64,000 nucleotides of DNA, taken from contig NZ_CP020472.1 in NCBI RefSeq assembly GCF_002075795.1, positions 4,086,501 through 4,150,500 of the forward strand, in the 5' to 3' direction. Below the pieces are notes generated by a model. It did no database searches and had not been told where the DNA came from. It saw only the letters and a program-made list of their open reading frames with translations. Both the position numbers and the translations under genes were made by a program. This document shows positions 9,946 to 19,104 of the stretch, piece after piece; position 1 is the first letter of the stretch; each line of letters begins with the position of its first letter. The stretch is from Shewanella japonica (GTDB lineage: Bacteria > Pseudomonadota > Gammaproteobacteria > Enterobacterales > Shewanellaceae).

Positions 9946-10725
9946 ATGAAACATACAGGTTTATTCATTGTGGTATTGCTTTTAGCAATAGGCAGCCTAT
10001 TTGTTGGCTTACAAATGGGTAAAAGTCAGCTGAATCAAGTTCAAACAAAGCCACCTACCGCGCATAATAGCGATGAAGACGCTGAGCAAAATAATTCAGC
10101 TTCGGTAGCAAAAGTGATTGATTCTAGCTCAATTGATTTGGTTACGGAGCTAAAACAAGAAATCGAGCACCTGAAACAACAACTCGATGAAAAAAATACG
10201 CTTATTGATTCAATGAATGCCTCACTTGGCTTATTAGAGCAGCAAGTTGAACTTGCCTATAATGAGATCGATGAAGCAGGACAAGCGACATCTCCTTTTC
10301 ACCAAGAACCTGACGCCATCACTGCCGAGCAAGCCAGTGTATGGGTACCTGCAGCCTATGCCGATATCGTCTCCTCGCAACAAGGGGAAATGGTTTCCTT
10401 ATTTAAACGCCATCATCAAGCAGAAATCGATCCCAATTGGGCGAGTGAAAGAGAGCAAGCCTTGTTAGATTCTTTTGCTTTAAGTGAATATGCCGATATG
10501 GTGAACATCAGTGCAGTAAATTGTAAAACCACCACTTGCGAAATAAGAGGTATTGAACTGAAACCCAATGGTTGGATGCTCGCAAGTCAACAACTGCAAG
10601 GAAGTGAACTCGGCAATAATGTGAGTTCTTGGTCTTACCTTGCCAGTGCTAATGACGGTGAAACTCTGATTTATATGCTCTCAGAAGCTAAAGAAGCAGG
10701 CAGCGAAGGCGAGCAATCACAATAA
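9946..10725 (+). CDS. Membrane-anchored coiled-coil protein of unknown function
   Basis: A 259-residue protein. Residues 5-24 form a single hydrophobic anchor (GLFIVVLLLAIGSLFVG), then an acidic linker, then a predicted coiled coil at about 62-110 (LVTELKQEIEHLKQQLDEKN). The C-terminal half is probably a periplasmic globular domain with two close cysteines (C193 and C198, in NCKTTTCEIRG) that could form a disulphide. GGAAG precedes the ATG. The gene stands alone. I do not recognise the family; the layout resembles exported envelope proteins common in Shewanella-like genomes. Confidence 0.75.
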   Translation: MKHTGLFIVVLLLAIGSLFVGLQMGKSQLNQVQTKPPTAHNSDEDAEQNNSASVAKVIDSSSIDLVTELKQEIEHLKQQLDEKNTLIDSMNASLGLLEQQVELAYNEIDEAGQATSPFHQEPDAITAEQASVWVPAAYADIVSSQQGEMVSLFKRHHQAEIDPNWASEREQALLDSFALSEYADMVNISAVNCKTTTCEIRGIELKPNGWMLASQQLQGSELGNNVSSWSYLASANDGETLIYMLSEAKEAGSEGEQSQ

Positions 10726-11118
10726 AATATACCCACGTTGAATTAAACAAGCCTAGTCTCTTGAACAATAAGGGCTTAGCTCGTTGAAATCAGACTAAAG
10801 CCCAATATAAAAAACCAATTAAAACCAATAACCTCCACTCAACTTGATTTGAAACCTTATGGTCAAAACCACTCTCATGGCGCTGATGACTAACTCACTC
10901 AACGTTGCTTCAATCATGATCCAATAAAACGTCATTGACGTACAAACAAGTGAATTGAGCAATGCTCAACAGATGACAGCAAAGCTGTGAGTGATTTTGA
11001 TGCCGTTTTACTACTAAGTTAAATACCCAATTCAAGTAAAATTAACCATACCGCCATCTTAGTACGTCAATATTCATGCGTTAGCGGGACGTCAACAATG
11101 TGAAGGAACACACTGACC
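10726..11118. other. Intergenic region, no gene seen
   Basis: This stretch of nearly 400 bases has no supported reading frame. It holds small dyads such as TTGAGCAATGCTCAA and CAGCAAAGCTG near 10956-10989, but no U-tract, so I do not call a terminator. It probably carries the promoter of the oxygenase-like gene that follows. Confidence 0.5.
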
Positions 11119-11820
11119 ATGCATCAGATCAATACAGACTTACAAATACAAGTAAACCCGATTCCACATTCAAACCATCTTGTATGGGTTATCGATAACT
11201 TTATCGCTGATTTTGATGCCCTAGTCCGTTACAGCAAAGAAAAAGCCTATTTTAATCCAGTAGGTGCTGACGGTACTTTGTTTCCAGGGGTGCGTGATGA
11301 AATGCCCAAACCCTATTATCAAAGCTTATCATTGCTCATAGACAAGCTCTCACAGCAACCTAATGGCGAACAATTTAAGCAACATAAAATAGCCAAATGC
11401 TGGCTTTCAAAAGTCACTCTTAGTCCTTTGCAGCTAAATGCTACTCAAACAATGCCGCACTTTGATTCATTATCAGCACATGACATGGCCGCAGTTCACT
11501 ACCTAAACGATCAGCAATTAGGTGGCACTAACTTTTACCGCTACAAAGGTGCTGACACACTGCATTTATCTCAAGATGACAAAGATATAATTTTAAAAAT
11601 GGTCGATGAAGTGAAGCAAGCAGCTGTGACACGTAATGGATATATTAATGACTCAGATGAGCTATTTGAGAAGGTATTCAGCATTGAAGCCAAACCCAAT
11701 AGATTAGTGATTTATTCGGGTAATATTTTACACAGCGCCAATATCACCAACAAAGTTGAATTTGATAAAAAGGCGCCAAATAATCGCACCTCAATCAACT
11801 CATTTTTTAGTGTTGCCTAA
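11119..11820 (+). CDS. DUF6445-like Fe(II)/2-oxoglutarate oxygenase fold protein
   Basis: A 233-residue protein that I place, from memory, in the DUF6445 family, whose members look like Fe(II)/2-oxoglutarate dioxygenases. The visible metal triad candidates are H114 and D116 (PHFDSLSAHD) and H205 (YSGNILHSANI). A downstream Arg (NNRTSINSFF) could bind the co-substrate. The LGGTNFYR segment is typical of the double-stranded beta-helix core. The substrate is unknown. AAGGAA lies upstream of the ATG at 11119. The gene is monocistronic. Confidence 0.75.
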   Translation: MHQINTDLQIQVNPIPHSNHLVWVIDNFIADFDALVRYSKEKAYFNPVGADGTLFPGVRDEMPKPYYQSLSLLIDKLSQQPNGEQFKQHKIAKCWLSKVTLSPLQLNATQTMPHFDSLSAHDMAAVHYLNDQQLGGTNFYRYKGADTLHLSQDDKDIILKMVDEVKQAAVTRNGYINDSDELFEKVFSIEAKPNRLVIYSGNILHSANITNKVEFDKKAPNNRTSINSFFSVA

Positions 11821-12000
11821 GCAGTGACTACCTATGATCAAGCTCTAATGACCTTATGTGTTCGTAATTCGTCTTTACTAGGACAATCTCATATCGATGA
11901 TGAAATTAAACTTACTTCATAATAGCTAGTTCGATGACTAACATCCTAATAAGATTATATAAATGATTAGAAATTAATTGGTTGAAAGGATGTCACCAAG

Positions 12001-12459
12001 ATGAACATTACTCGCTTCGATACACAGTCGCATCAGCTTAATGCTAGCGTTATTAATGTGAGTTACGATCGATGGACAGGTCGTTTTACTCTCACAACTG
12101 ATCTTATTCAAACCAATGCCAATCATCATGATGAGATCTGCAACTCGCCTACTTCCACAAAAAACCGCCCACTCGCTCCAGTCAACATTAAACGGGTACT
12201 GAGTACCAAGAATATCTTTTTTAATCCGTTTTCCCACATGGCGTTTCGACTTAATGGGATAGATTATCTCGTTAGTGTGAGCTGGTTTATGATTTGGCGA
12301 TCAAGCCTTTTTCAAACAAATTCACTCGTTGATGCTAATCAATCAACCGTGAGCATTTCAGAGCTACTCCCACGTCGACATAGGCGCAGCATTATCCTAT
12401 GCAGCTATGTGGCTGTCATCACCAGTATTAAGCTCGGGTTGATGCTATTTTTGGCATGA
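12001..12459 (+). CDS. Hypothetical protein with C-terminal membrane segment
   Basis: A 152-residue frame with AAAGGA upstream of its ATG. The middle is polar; residues about 132-151 are hydrophobic (IILCSYVAVITSIKLGLMLF), preceded by the basic RRHRRS, the pattern of a tail-anchored inner membrane protein. I recognise no family. An antisense frame covers its first half, but this strand has the better ribosome site and a downstream hairpin terminator. It may be a lineage-restricted gene; coding status is moderate. Confidence 0.5.
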   Translation: MNITRFDTQSHQLNASVINVSYDRWTGRFTLTTDLIQTNANHHDEICNSPTSTKNRPLAPVNIKRVLSTKNIFFNPFSHMAFRLNGIDYLVSVSWFMIWRSSLFQTNSLVDANQSTVSISELLPRRHRRSIILCSYVAVITSIKLGLMLFLA

Positions 12460-12483
12460 AACTGATAAGCTGATACATAAAAA

Positions 12484-12513
12484 AAGCGAGGATGATATTA
12501 CTCATTCTCGCTT
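12484..12513. terminator. Bidirectional terminator between convergent genes
   Basis: AAGCGAGGATGA pairs with TCATTCTCGCTT (one G-T pair). A-rich sequence lies on the left and a T-rich sequence on the right. It can serve dbpA on the minus strand and the hypothetical gene on the plus strand. Confidence 0.75.
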
Positions 12514-12544
12514 GTTGTTAGTCACAATTAATCGTGACCATTAA

Positions 12545-13948
12545 TTATAAAAACCAAGCACGGTAAGTCTTACCTTTTAATCGTCCTTTGGTTATTTTAT
12601 TCAACGCTTTTTTCGATGCATCACGCTTCACAGCAACAAATGAGCGGATATCAGTCACTTTAATCTTGCCAATATCAGCACCATTAATACCGTTCTCACC
12701 CGTTAAGCCACCCACAATATCGCCAGGGCGAATTTTATGCTTTTTACCTGCATCGATTTGAATGGTGATCATTTCCGCTTCAAGCGGGTGCTTGTTAAGC
12801 ACGTTCATTGAAGGCAGTGTTTCACCATCAATTTCTTTGCCGATAAGCTCTTCAATTTCAACCATTCTATGGCCATCAGAATGACTAAAGAAAGTGTATG
12901 CTGCGCCTTTACTACCAGCACGGCCTGTACGGCCAATACGGTGAATGTGCACTTCAGTGTCGTAAGCAATGTGATAATTAAACACCGCTTCTAAATCTTC
13001 GATATCTAACCCACGCGATGCCACATCAGTCGCCACTAAAATACGCGCACTACGGTTAGCAAAACGCAGTAGCATTTGATCGCGATCGCGCTGTTCTAAA
13101 TCGCCATGCAAGGCTAAAACACTGAAACCTTGCTCAGCTAATGTGTCGGCCACTTTTTGCGTTTCACGTTTGGTATTACAAAAAACCACTGCACTTTCAG
13201 GCTGTTTCTCTAATAACAATAAACGTAACGCTTCTAAACGGGCTTGGTTGTCTTCTGTGTGATAGAAATGCTGTTCAATCGTATGATTATCATGAGTAGC
13301 CTCGACTTTAACCATCAGTGGCTTATACATGATTTGCTCAACAATTTGCTGAATTTGCTCAGGGAAGGTTGCACTGAAAAGCAGTGTTTGTCTTTCATGC
13401 GGCGTTTCAGCAATAATTTGATCAATATGATCTTGAAAGCCCATTTCTAACATGCGATCGGCTTCGTCTAATACCAACATATTCACATTGCTAAGATCTA
13501 AACGATTGCGATCTAAATGATCAACAATACGCCCTGGCGTACCAACAATAATATGTGCGCCATGTTCAAGCGAGCCGATTTGAGGTCCCATAGGCACGCC
13601 ACCGCATAACGTCAGTACTTTCACGTTATGTATGCCACGAGCTAGCGTACGAATATCCTTGGCAACTTGATCTGCCAACTCACGAGTTGGGCATAACACC
13701 ATAGTTTGGATACGAAAACGTTTCACATTCAACTTATTGAGTAAGCCCAAACCAAACGCAGCAGTTTTACCTGAGCCGGTCTTTCCTTGGCCAATTACGT
13801 CATCACCAGCAATAATCGCGGGTAAGCTTTCTGCTTGAATTTGAGTCATAGACTCATAGCCCATGGTTTTTAGGTTATCAAGCAAATCTGGTTTCAGATT
13901 AAGTGATGCGAAAGCCGTATTAGCGGCCTGTTCAGTAGACTGACTCAA
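12545..13948 (-). CDS. dbpA: DEAD-box RNA helicase DbpA
   Basis: A 467-residue helicase. The Q-motif (ESMTQIQAESLP), Walker A GQGKTGSGKT, PTRELAD, TPGR, DEAD, SAT and [10 protein letters not shown] are all present. The C-terminal ~75 residues (IDAGKKHKIRPGDIVGG, ending in KGKTYRAWFL) match the DbpA RNA-binding domain, which targets hairpin 92 of 23S rRNA, so the role is in large-subunit assembly. The C-terminal domain separates it from the two RhlE-type helicases in this window. The gene stands alone with a terminator downstream. Confidence 0.95.
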   Translation of the reverse strand: MSQSTEQAANTAFASLNLKPDLLDNLKTMGYESMTQIQAESLPAIIAGDDVIGQGKTGSGKTAAFGLGLLNKLNVKRFRIQTMVLCPTRELADQVAKDIRTLARGIHNVKVLTLCGGVPMGPQIGSLEHGAHIIVGTPGRIVDHLDRNRLDLSNVNMLVLDEADRMLEMGFQDHIDQIIAETPHERQTLLFSATFPEQIQQIVEQIMYKPLMVKVEATHDNHTIEQHFYHTEDNQARLEALRLLLLEKQPESAVVFCNTKRETQKVADTLAEQGFSVLALHGDLEQRDRDQMLLRFANRSARILVATDVASRGLDIEDLEAVFNYHIAYDTEVHIHRIGRTGRAGSKGAAYTFFSHSDGHRMVEIEELIGKEIDGETLPSMNVLNKHPLEAEMITIQIDAGKKHKIRPGDIVGGLTGENGINGADIGKIKVTDIRSFVAVKRDASKKALNKITKGRLKGKTYRAWFL

Positions 13949-14097
13949 GGTGAATATCCTCTGATATCAAAGCAAAATTGGGATAATAGAAACAACTCGG
14001 CCAAGGAAAAATACCTTGGCCAAATGTTAGAATAGCTATTGTAGCAATTTTATCCGCTAATCGCTGACATTTATTTGAATATTACTTCATGAACCAC

Positions 14098-14973
14098 TCA
14101 AAAAGATGACGCTATCTCACCAAATCGCCCTTGCTGATAATCATCAATGGCTTGATTGATTTCTGCTTGAGTGTTCATCACAAATGGTCCCATGTGCACA
14201 ATTTCTTCATTGATTGGACAACCAGCCAATAATAATAAGCCACTATCTAGGTTTCCCGCCTGTAAATGAGTATTTCTCTCCGGCTCAATGACCACTAACT
14301 GACCTTGTTTAGCCAGTGCTTGTTCGCCCTTGGTATCAATATAGGTAAGTTCACCTTGATAGATATAAGCACTGACACTGTGGTGTGCGGACAAATCAAT
14401 ATTGGCTTGGCCATTTCTCGATAACGTCACATCAGCAATAGCACCTTGACCCGCTAAACCTTGAATACTGGCCTCTATTGTTTCCTTCGAGTCTGTAAAT
14501 TGCCAGTTTCCAGCGAGCGCTTTGAGTGAAGCGCCATGTCTGTTGCTCACCGTAGGATTAGGGTTACCTGTCGTGTCTTGATATATTGCTGGGCGCATCT
14601 TGTCTTTAGCTGGCATATTGAGCCAAATTTAAAAACCATGCAGCCCTTCATTGGCATCAGCGAGTGGCATTTCAGAATGAATAACGCCGCTGCCGGTACT
14701 CATCCACTGCACGTCACCACTGCGAATCGCTTTAACATTCCCTAGCTGATCACGATGCTCAAAGCCGCCTTTTATTAAGTAGGTAAACGTTTCAATACCA
14801 CGATGAGGGTGAGGTGGAAATCCACCAATAAAATCCTGCTTGTCGTTTGACTTAATCTCATCGATCATTAAATATGGATCAAAGCGAGTATTCATAAAGT
14901 CAGCCACTCGCTTAATGTTCACGCCATCACCATCCATTGCTGGTCTTGCAGTAAATTTGCTTTTTACTTTCAT
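14098..14973 (-). pseudogene. Pirin gene interrupted by an in-frame TAA
   Basis: The two halves of one pirin-family protein lie in the same frame, separated by a single ochre codon at 14629-14631. The first half (from ATG 14973, MKVKSKFTARPAMDGDG) has the metal-site motif PPHPHRG and ends GLHGF. After the stop the frame continues IWLNMPAKDKMRPAIYQD, exactly where pirins read GFQLWLNLP. A CAA (Gln) to TAA change would explain it. The restored length of about 291 codons is normal for pirins, which are cupin-fold quercetinase-like or redox-sensing proteins. An internal ATG at 14616 could restart the C-terminal half. It may be a pseudogene, a read-through gene or a sequencing error. Confidence 0.85.
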
Positions 14974-15173
14974 CTTAAGTGTCTCTATTAAAAACGTTAA
15001 AGCCACTTTAGCAACTAAAATTTAGAATAAAAATTGCAATAAAACACACCTATTAGTCGATTAAATCGAACTATATCTCTCTATGTAGAAATAAAAGTCA
15101 CTCTAGACACTAAAAAATGCCATGAATCGTCGCAGTTAAGATGAATATAGCGTAATAAGCCTTACTGAGTGAT

Positions 15174-15773
15174 TTAAGGCTTTTCAATTATAAGATAGGT
15201 ATGAATTTCAGGATATTGATCGAATTCAAGATGCCTGACTACACAACCTAAAGACTGAAATAATGATAAAAAACCATTGGTACCTAATGATGAATAATAC
15301 ACCTCAGGCCCCATCACCGAATTGGTATGCGAGCCAGCTTCTGTTGTCCCACCAAACGAGAATATCAACACACCGCCAGAACATAATCCATTGACAATGT
15401 TGGTCAATACTTGTGTTTGCTCAGTCAACGGAATATGCCAAATACTGTCCCAAGCAGTGATGAACATGTATTGTTCATCCAATGGATACTGGCAAATATC
15501 AGCATGAATAAAACGAACATCAGGCTGACGGGCTTTCGCAATATTAATCATTTCAGCCGACACATCTAAACCTTCAGGAGCAAACCCCTCTGCTTTTAAT
15601 AGTTCGATAAAACGCCCTGTGCAGCCACAACCAATATCAAGTGCTTTACCCTTGTGCTTAACAAAGTTCAGCGCTTTTTTATGCTGCGCTATGCCATTTT
15701 CAAGATTAAATGTATCGCTTGTCCAGCGATGCGTTATTTGATCATAAGCCTTACCAATATCTATTGGTTTCAT
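15174..15773 (-). CDS. Class I SAM-dependent methyltransferase
   Basis: A 199-residue soluble protein. The SAM-binding motif I is ALDIGCGCTGRFIE, followed by the acidic GLDVSAEMINIAKARQPD (motif II region), then FIHADICQYPL and the catalytic-core strand VLIFSFGG. This is the methyltransferase type 11/25 fold; the acceptor is unknown. I start at the ATG at 15773 (MKPIDIGKAYD) behind AAAGGAT; an ATG ten codons upstream lacks a ribosome site. It is a single gene. Confidence 0.85.
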   Translation of the reverse strand: MKPIDIGKAYDQITHRWTSDTFNLENGIAQHKKALNFVKHKGKALDIGCGCTGRFIELLKAEGFAPEGLDVSAEMINIAKARQPDVRFIHADICQYPLDEQYMFITAWDSIWHIPLTEQTQVLTNIVNGLCSGGVLIFSFGGTTEAGSHTNSVMGPEVYYSSLGTNGFLSLFQSLGCVVRHLEFDQYPEIHTYLIIEKP

Positions 15774-15883
15774 CCGTGTGTTATATCCTTTTGTCTTTAC
15801 CATGACATCAAAACCTTGGCATCACATTAAAATCATCGCCATGGAAATGGTTAACTATCAAACCACTGTAATGCATTCGTCAT

Positions 15884-15907
15884 AAAAAAAGGACTCATAA
15901 TGAGCCC
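15884..15907 (-). terminator. Terminator after yadH
   Basis: On the minus strand GGGCTCA pairs with TGAGTCC (one G-T pair) over a three-base loop, followed by TTTTTTT. It lies about 30 bases after the yadH stop. Confidence 0.88.
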
Positions 15908-15938
15908 TTTTAGCATAATATTTGATGGTTAACTTAGC

Positions 15939-16709
15939 TTAACTACGCAAGCCAATACCACGAGATATTAAGTAGTAAGCCACAAACCAAAGCGATGCAC
16001 AAAAGCCTACCATGATGCCAATTGATAATGGCACACTAATATCTGCAAAGCCTAAAAAGCCGTAACGGAATACGTTAATCATATACACAACCGGATTTAA
16101 TGCCGACACGCCTTGCCAAAAATCGGGTAATAAAGAGAGTGAGTAAAACACCCCGCCCAAATAGGTCAGCGGCGTTAAGATAAACGTGGGAATAATGCTG
16201 ATATCATCAAAACTTTTTGCAAATACTGCATTAATTAACCCGCCTAATGCAAATAGCACAGAAGTTAAAAATACCGTCATTATCACAAGACCAACATGAT
16301 GCAGGCTCAGGTTAACAAAGAACATAGCCACTAATGTCACAATCAAACCAACACTTAAACCACGAGCAACTCCGCCTCCCACGTAGCCAGCAATCATCAC
16401 GTAATGAGGCACAGGAGCAACCATTAGCTCTTCGATACTGCCATGCATTTTGGCACTAAAAAATGAAGACGCAACATTAGAGTATGAGTTGGTTATCACC
16501 GACATCATAATGAGGCCTGGCGCGATGAATTCCATATAAGATGCGCCGCCCATTTCACCAATGCGGTTACCAATTAAGTTGCCAAAAATCAGAAAATATA
16601 ATGTCATGGTAATCGCTGGCGGCACTAATGTTTGTACCCAAATACGAGTAAAACGATTAATTTCTTTCGTTAATATACTTTTAAAGGCAATCCAATATAG
16701 GTGCTTCAT
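15939..16709 (-). CDS. yadH: ABC-2 type transporter permease (YadH)
   Basis: A 256-residue inner membrane protein with about six hydrophobic segments and the ABC-2 family features: YFLIFGNLIGNRIGEMGG after the first membrane span, GSIEELMVAPVPHYVMI, and the late LTYLGGVFYSLSLLPDFW. It pairs with the ATPase encoded immediately upstream to form a YadGH-type exporter, whose substrate is not established. The start codon overlaps the yadG stop by one base, so the two are translationally coupled. It is complete, with a terminator downstream. Confidence 0.9.
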   Translation of the reverse strand: MKHLYWIAFKSILTKEINRFTRIWVQTLVPPAITMTLYFLIFGNLIGNRIGEMGGASYMEFIAPGLIMMSVITNSYSNVASSFFSAKMHGSIEELMVAPVPHYVMIAGYVGGGVARGLSVGLIVTLVAMFFVNLSLHHVGLVIMTVFLTSVLFALGGLINAVFAKSFDDISIIPTFILTPLTYLGGVFYSLSLLPDFWQGVSALNPVVYMINVFRYGFLGFADISVPLSIGIMVGFCASLWFVAYYLISRGIGLRS

Positions 16710-17644
16710 TATTTTGCCTCCTTGGCTTTTTCAACAAGCTCTACGAATAACTCTTCAAGACGGTTGGCCTTATTTCGCATCGATGAGACCTCGATGTTTG
16801 CCTCTGAGAGTTTGGCAAATAAATCATTAAGGTTGTGTGCCTTTGCCACATCCACTTCTAACGTGTGCCCGTCAACAAAGCGGCAGTTCATATTGGGGAT
16901 TTGCGGCGCGGCTTCAATATCATTACGTAAATCTAAAATGAAGGTTTCAACATCCAATTTACTTAGCAAGCTTTTCATACTGGTGTTTTCCACCAGCAAA
17001 CCTTTGTCAATAATACCAATATTGCGGCATAACATTTCAGCTTCTTCAAGATAGTGCGTGGTTAAAATAATCGTCACACCTTGGTTGTTAATATCTTTTA
17101 AAAACTGCCACATAGAGCGGCGTAGCTCGATATCAACTCCAGCTGTAGGTTCATCTAAAATCAGTAACTTCGGCTCATGCATTAATGCTCTGGCAATCAT
17201 TAAGCGGCGCTTCATGCCACCAGATAAGGCTCTAGCTTGACTGTCACGCTTTTCCCACAAATCCAGTTGTGAAAGGTATTTCTCGGCGCGCTGTAACGCG
17301 ACGGCACGGGTAACGCCATAGTAACCCGCTTGATTCACCACAATTTGCAGCACTGTTTCGAACTGATTAAAATTAAACTCTTGCGGTACAAGGCCAATAC
17401 ACATTTTGGCTTGTTCAAGTGTTTTATCGATATCAAACCCAAACACCTTGACGCTGCCAGCGGTTTTTTGCACTAACGAGCTAATCACCCCGATGGTGGT
17501 CGACTTACCGGCACCATTGGGCCCTAACAAAGCAAAAAAATCACCTTGTTCAACGGTTAAACTAATTCCTTTAACGGCTTGGACACCGCTTTTATAAGTT
17601 TTTTGCAGGTTTTCGATCACCAAAGCATTGGTGCTGTTACTCAT
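16709..17644 (-). CDS. yadG: ABC transporter ATP-binding protein (YadG)
   Basis: A 311-residue ATPase with Walker A GPNGAGKST, signature LSGGMKRRLMIARAL, Walker B LLILDEPTAGVD and the switch His in LTTHYLEEAE. The C-terminal ~80 residues are the extension common in ABC-2 exporter ATPases. It energises the YadH permease encoded next in the same operon. The start is the ATG at 17644. The motifs are intact and I see nothing unusual. Confidence 0.92.
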   Translation of the reverse strand: MSNSTNALVIENLQKTYKSGVQAVKGISLTVEQGDFFALLGPNGAGKSTTIGVISSLVQKTAGSVKVFGFDIDKTLEQAKMCIGLVPQEFNFNQFETVLQIVVNQAGYYGVTRAVALQRAEKYLSQLDLWEKRDSQARALSGGMKRRLMIARALMHEPKLLILDEPTAGVDIELRRSMWQFLKDINNQGVTIILTTHYLEEAEMLCRNIGIIDKGLLVENTSMKSLLSKLDVETFILDLRNDIEAAPQIPNMNCRFVDGHTLEVDVAKAHNLNDLFAKLSEANIEVSSMRNKANRLEELFVELVEKAKEAK

Positions 17645-17750
17645 TACTATACCTCTAAGCTGTTTGTTAAGACGAGTGATTACACTGGCATTGTATTATC
17701 TATGACGTAATGTAACTGAAAAAGGTGCAAATATTTTCTAACGCCCAAAA

Positions 17751-17777
17751 TAAAACTCCCGCCTAAAGCGGGAGTTT
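17751..17777 (-). terminator. Terminator after hpt
   Basis: AAACTCCCGC (17753-17762) pairs perfectly with GCGGGAGTTT (17768-17777). Read on the minus strand the stem is followed by TTTTATTTT. It lies 18 bases beyond the hpt stop. Confidence 0.92.
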
Positions 17778-17794
17778 GCACACAAAGGGTTACA

Positions 17795-18325
17795 TTAATC
17801 TAATGGAACCACTTTTGCGATATAAGGCAGGTTACGATACTGCTCAGCATAATCGATACCATAGCCAACAATAAACTCATCAGGAATGGAAAAACCGATA
17901 AAGTCGACAGGAACATCCACTTCACGACGTTCAGGTTTATCCAATAATGTACATAGTGCTAGGCTTTTAGGCTCACGCAATAATAACATGTCACGTACTT
18001 TATTTAGGGTGTTACCTGAATCAATCAAATCTTCAACAATCAATACATCGCGATCAGCAATCTCAGAAGAAACATCTTTTAAGATTTTAACGTCACGTGA
18101 GCTTGTCATTGCGTTGCCATAACTTGAAACTGACATAAAGTCGATTTCAACATGGCCTTTAATACGGCGACATAAGTCAGCCATAAAAACCACAGACCCT
18201 TTCAATAAGCCGACCATTAACAAACGCTCGCTGTCTGCGTAATGGGCATTAATCCTTTCAGCTAATATATCCAGTTTTTCGTTGATTTCTTCTGCAGAAA
18301 TCATCACTTCGGTTGTGTGTTTCAT
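17795..18325 (-). CDS. hpt: Hypoxanthine phosphoribosyltransferase
   Basis: A 176-residue purine-salvage enzyme that joins hypoxanthine (and guanine) to PRPP, forming IMP or GMP. The PRPP-binding loop is [14 protein letters not shown], the type I PRTase signature. The flexible-loop [10 protein letters not shown] and the purine-site [20 protein letters not shown] near the C-terminus are also present. The length is normal for bacterial Hpt. The start ATG is preceded by GAGAG. It is encoded on the same strand as ubiX and mpl; spacing to ubiX is 29 bases, so they may be co-transcribed. Confidence 0.95.
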   Translation of the reverse strand: MKHTTEVMISAEEINEKLDILAERINAHYADSERLLMVGLLKGSVVFMADLCRRIKGHVEIDFMSVSSYGNAMTSSRDVKILKDVSSEIADRDVLIVEDLIDSGNTLNKVRDMLLLREPKSLALCTLLDKPERREVDVPVDFIGFSIPDEFIVGYGIDYAEQYRNLPYIAKVVPLD

Positions 18326-18354
18326 ATTACTCTCAATTGTCGTGACTTTCGGAC

Positions 18355-19026
18355 TTAATCATTGGCTTCGTCGCGAGACTTTTGTGTGGCATAACCCCAA
18401 CGATTTGTCAGCCCATGTTCAATACCCAAATGATCTAGAATTCGGGAAACCATGAAGTTTACCAGATCTTCTATCGATTGGGGATGGTGATAAAAACCTG
18501 GCGCAGCAGGCATGATAGTCGCGCCATGACGTGTAAGGCTTAACATATGCTCTAAGTGTATGGCACTAAAAGGAGTTTCCCGTGGCACAAGGATTAATTG
18601 ACCACGCTCTTTCATGACCACATCAGCTGCTCTTTCTAATAAATTATTGCTCATTCCGGTAGCGACAGCTGCTAGGGTGCCAGTAGAACAAGGACAAATC
18701 ACCATTTGTTTAGGTGCCGCGCTGCCCGATGCAGGTGGTGAAAACCACTCATCTTTACCTAACACCACCAGCTCACCAATCACAGAATCTGTCATTTTAA
18801 AATGCGCTAATAACTGCTCACGTGCTTTTTCAGGGTTGGCACTTAATTGCAGCGCTTCTTCAGTAGCAAGTACCACTCGTGCTGCGCTTGAAATCATCAA
18901 AAATACTTGATAATCGGCCTCAAGCAAGCATTGCAATAGCTTTAAACCATATGGCGCACCTGAGGCTCCAGTCCATGCAAGGCTAATGGCTTTGGGTCTT
19001 TTGTTGTACTGCGTTGTATTACTCAT
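18355..19026 (-). CDS. ubiX: Flavin prenyltransferase UbiX
   Basis: A 223-residue enzyme that makes the prenylated FMN cofactor for the UbiD decarboxylase in ubiquinone synthesis. The N-terminal [16 protein letters not shown] is the FMN-binding motif, [17 protein letters not shown] is a diagnostic block, and [19 protein letters not shown] is the conserved prenyl-site region. It is complete, with AGAGAG before the ATG. It lies between mpl and hpt on the same strand; the gap to mpl is about 80 bases. Confidence 0.95.
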   Translation of the reverse strand: MSNTTQYNKRPKAISLAWTGASGAPYGLKLLQCLLEADYQVFLMISSAARVVLATEEALQLSANPEKAREQLLAHFKMTDSVIGELVVLGKDEWFSPPASGSAAPKQMVICPCSTGTLAAVATGMSNNLLERAADVVMKERGQLILVPRETPFSAIHLEHMLSLTRHGATIMPAAPGFYHHPQSIEDLVNFMVSRILDHLGIEHGLTNRWGYATQKSRDEAND

Positions 19027-19104
19027 AAACTCTCTAAATATAGCTAAGTGTATCTCGCTATTTATACGTTCAGTGTACGCTTATGGATGCCTTAAAATGG
19101 TTAT

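Noticed and set aside
11974..12237. Minus-strand frame opposite the hypothetical gene at 12001
   Set aside because: It overlaps a better-supported plus-strand frame with a ribosome site and downstream terminator.
14098..14616. A separate gene starting at the ATG at 14616
   Set aside because: It is the C-terminal half of pirin in the same frame as the N-terminal half; a lone start without a ribosome site is less likely than an interrupted gene, although a restart cannot be excluded.
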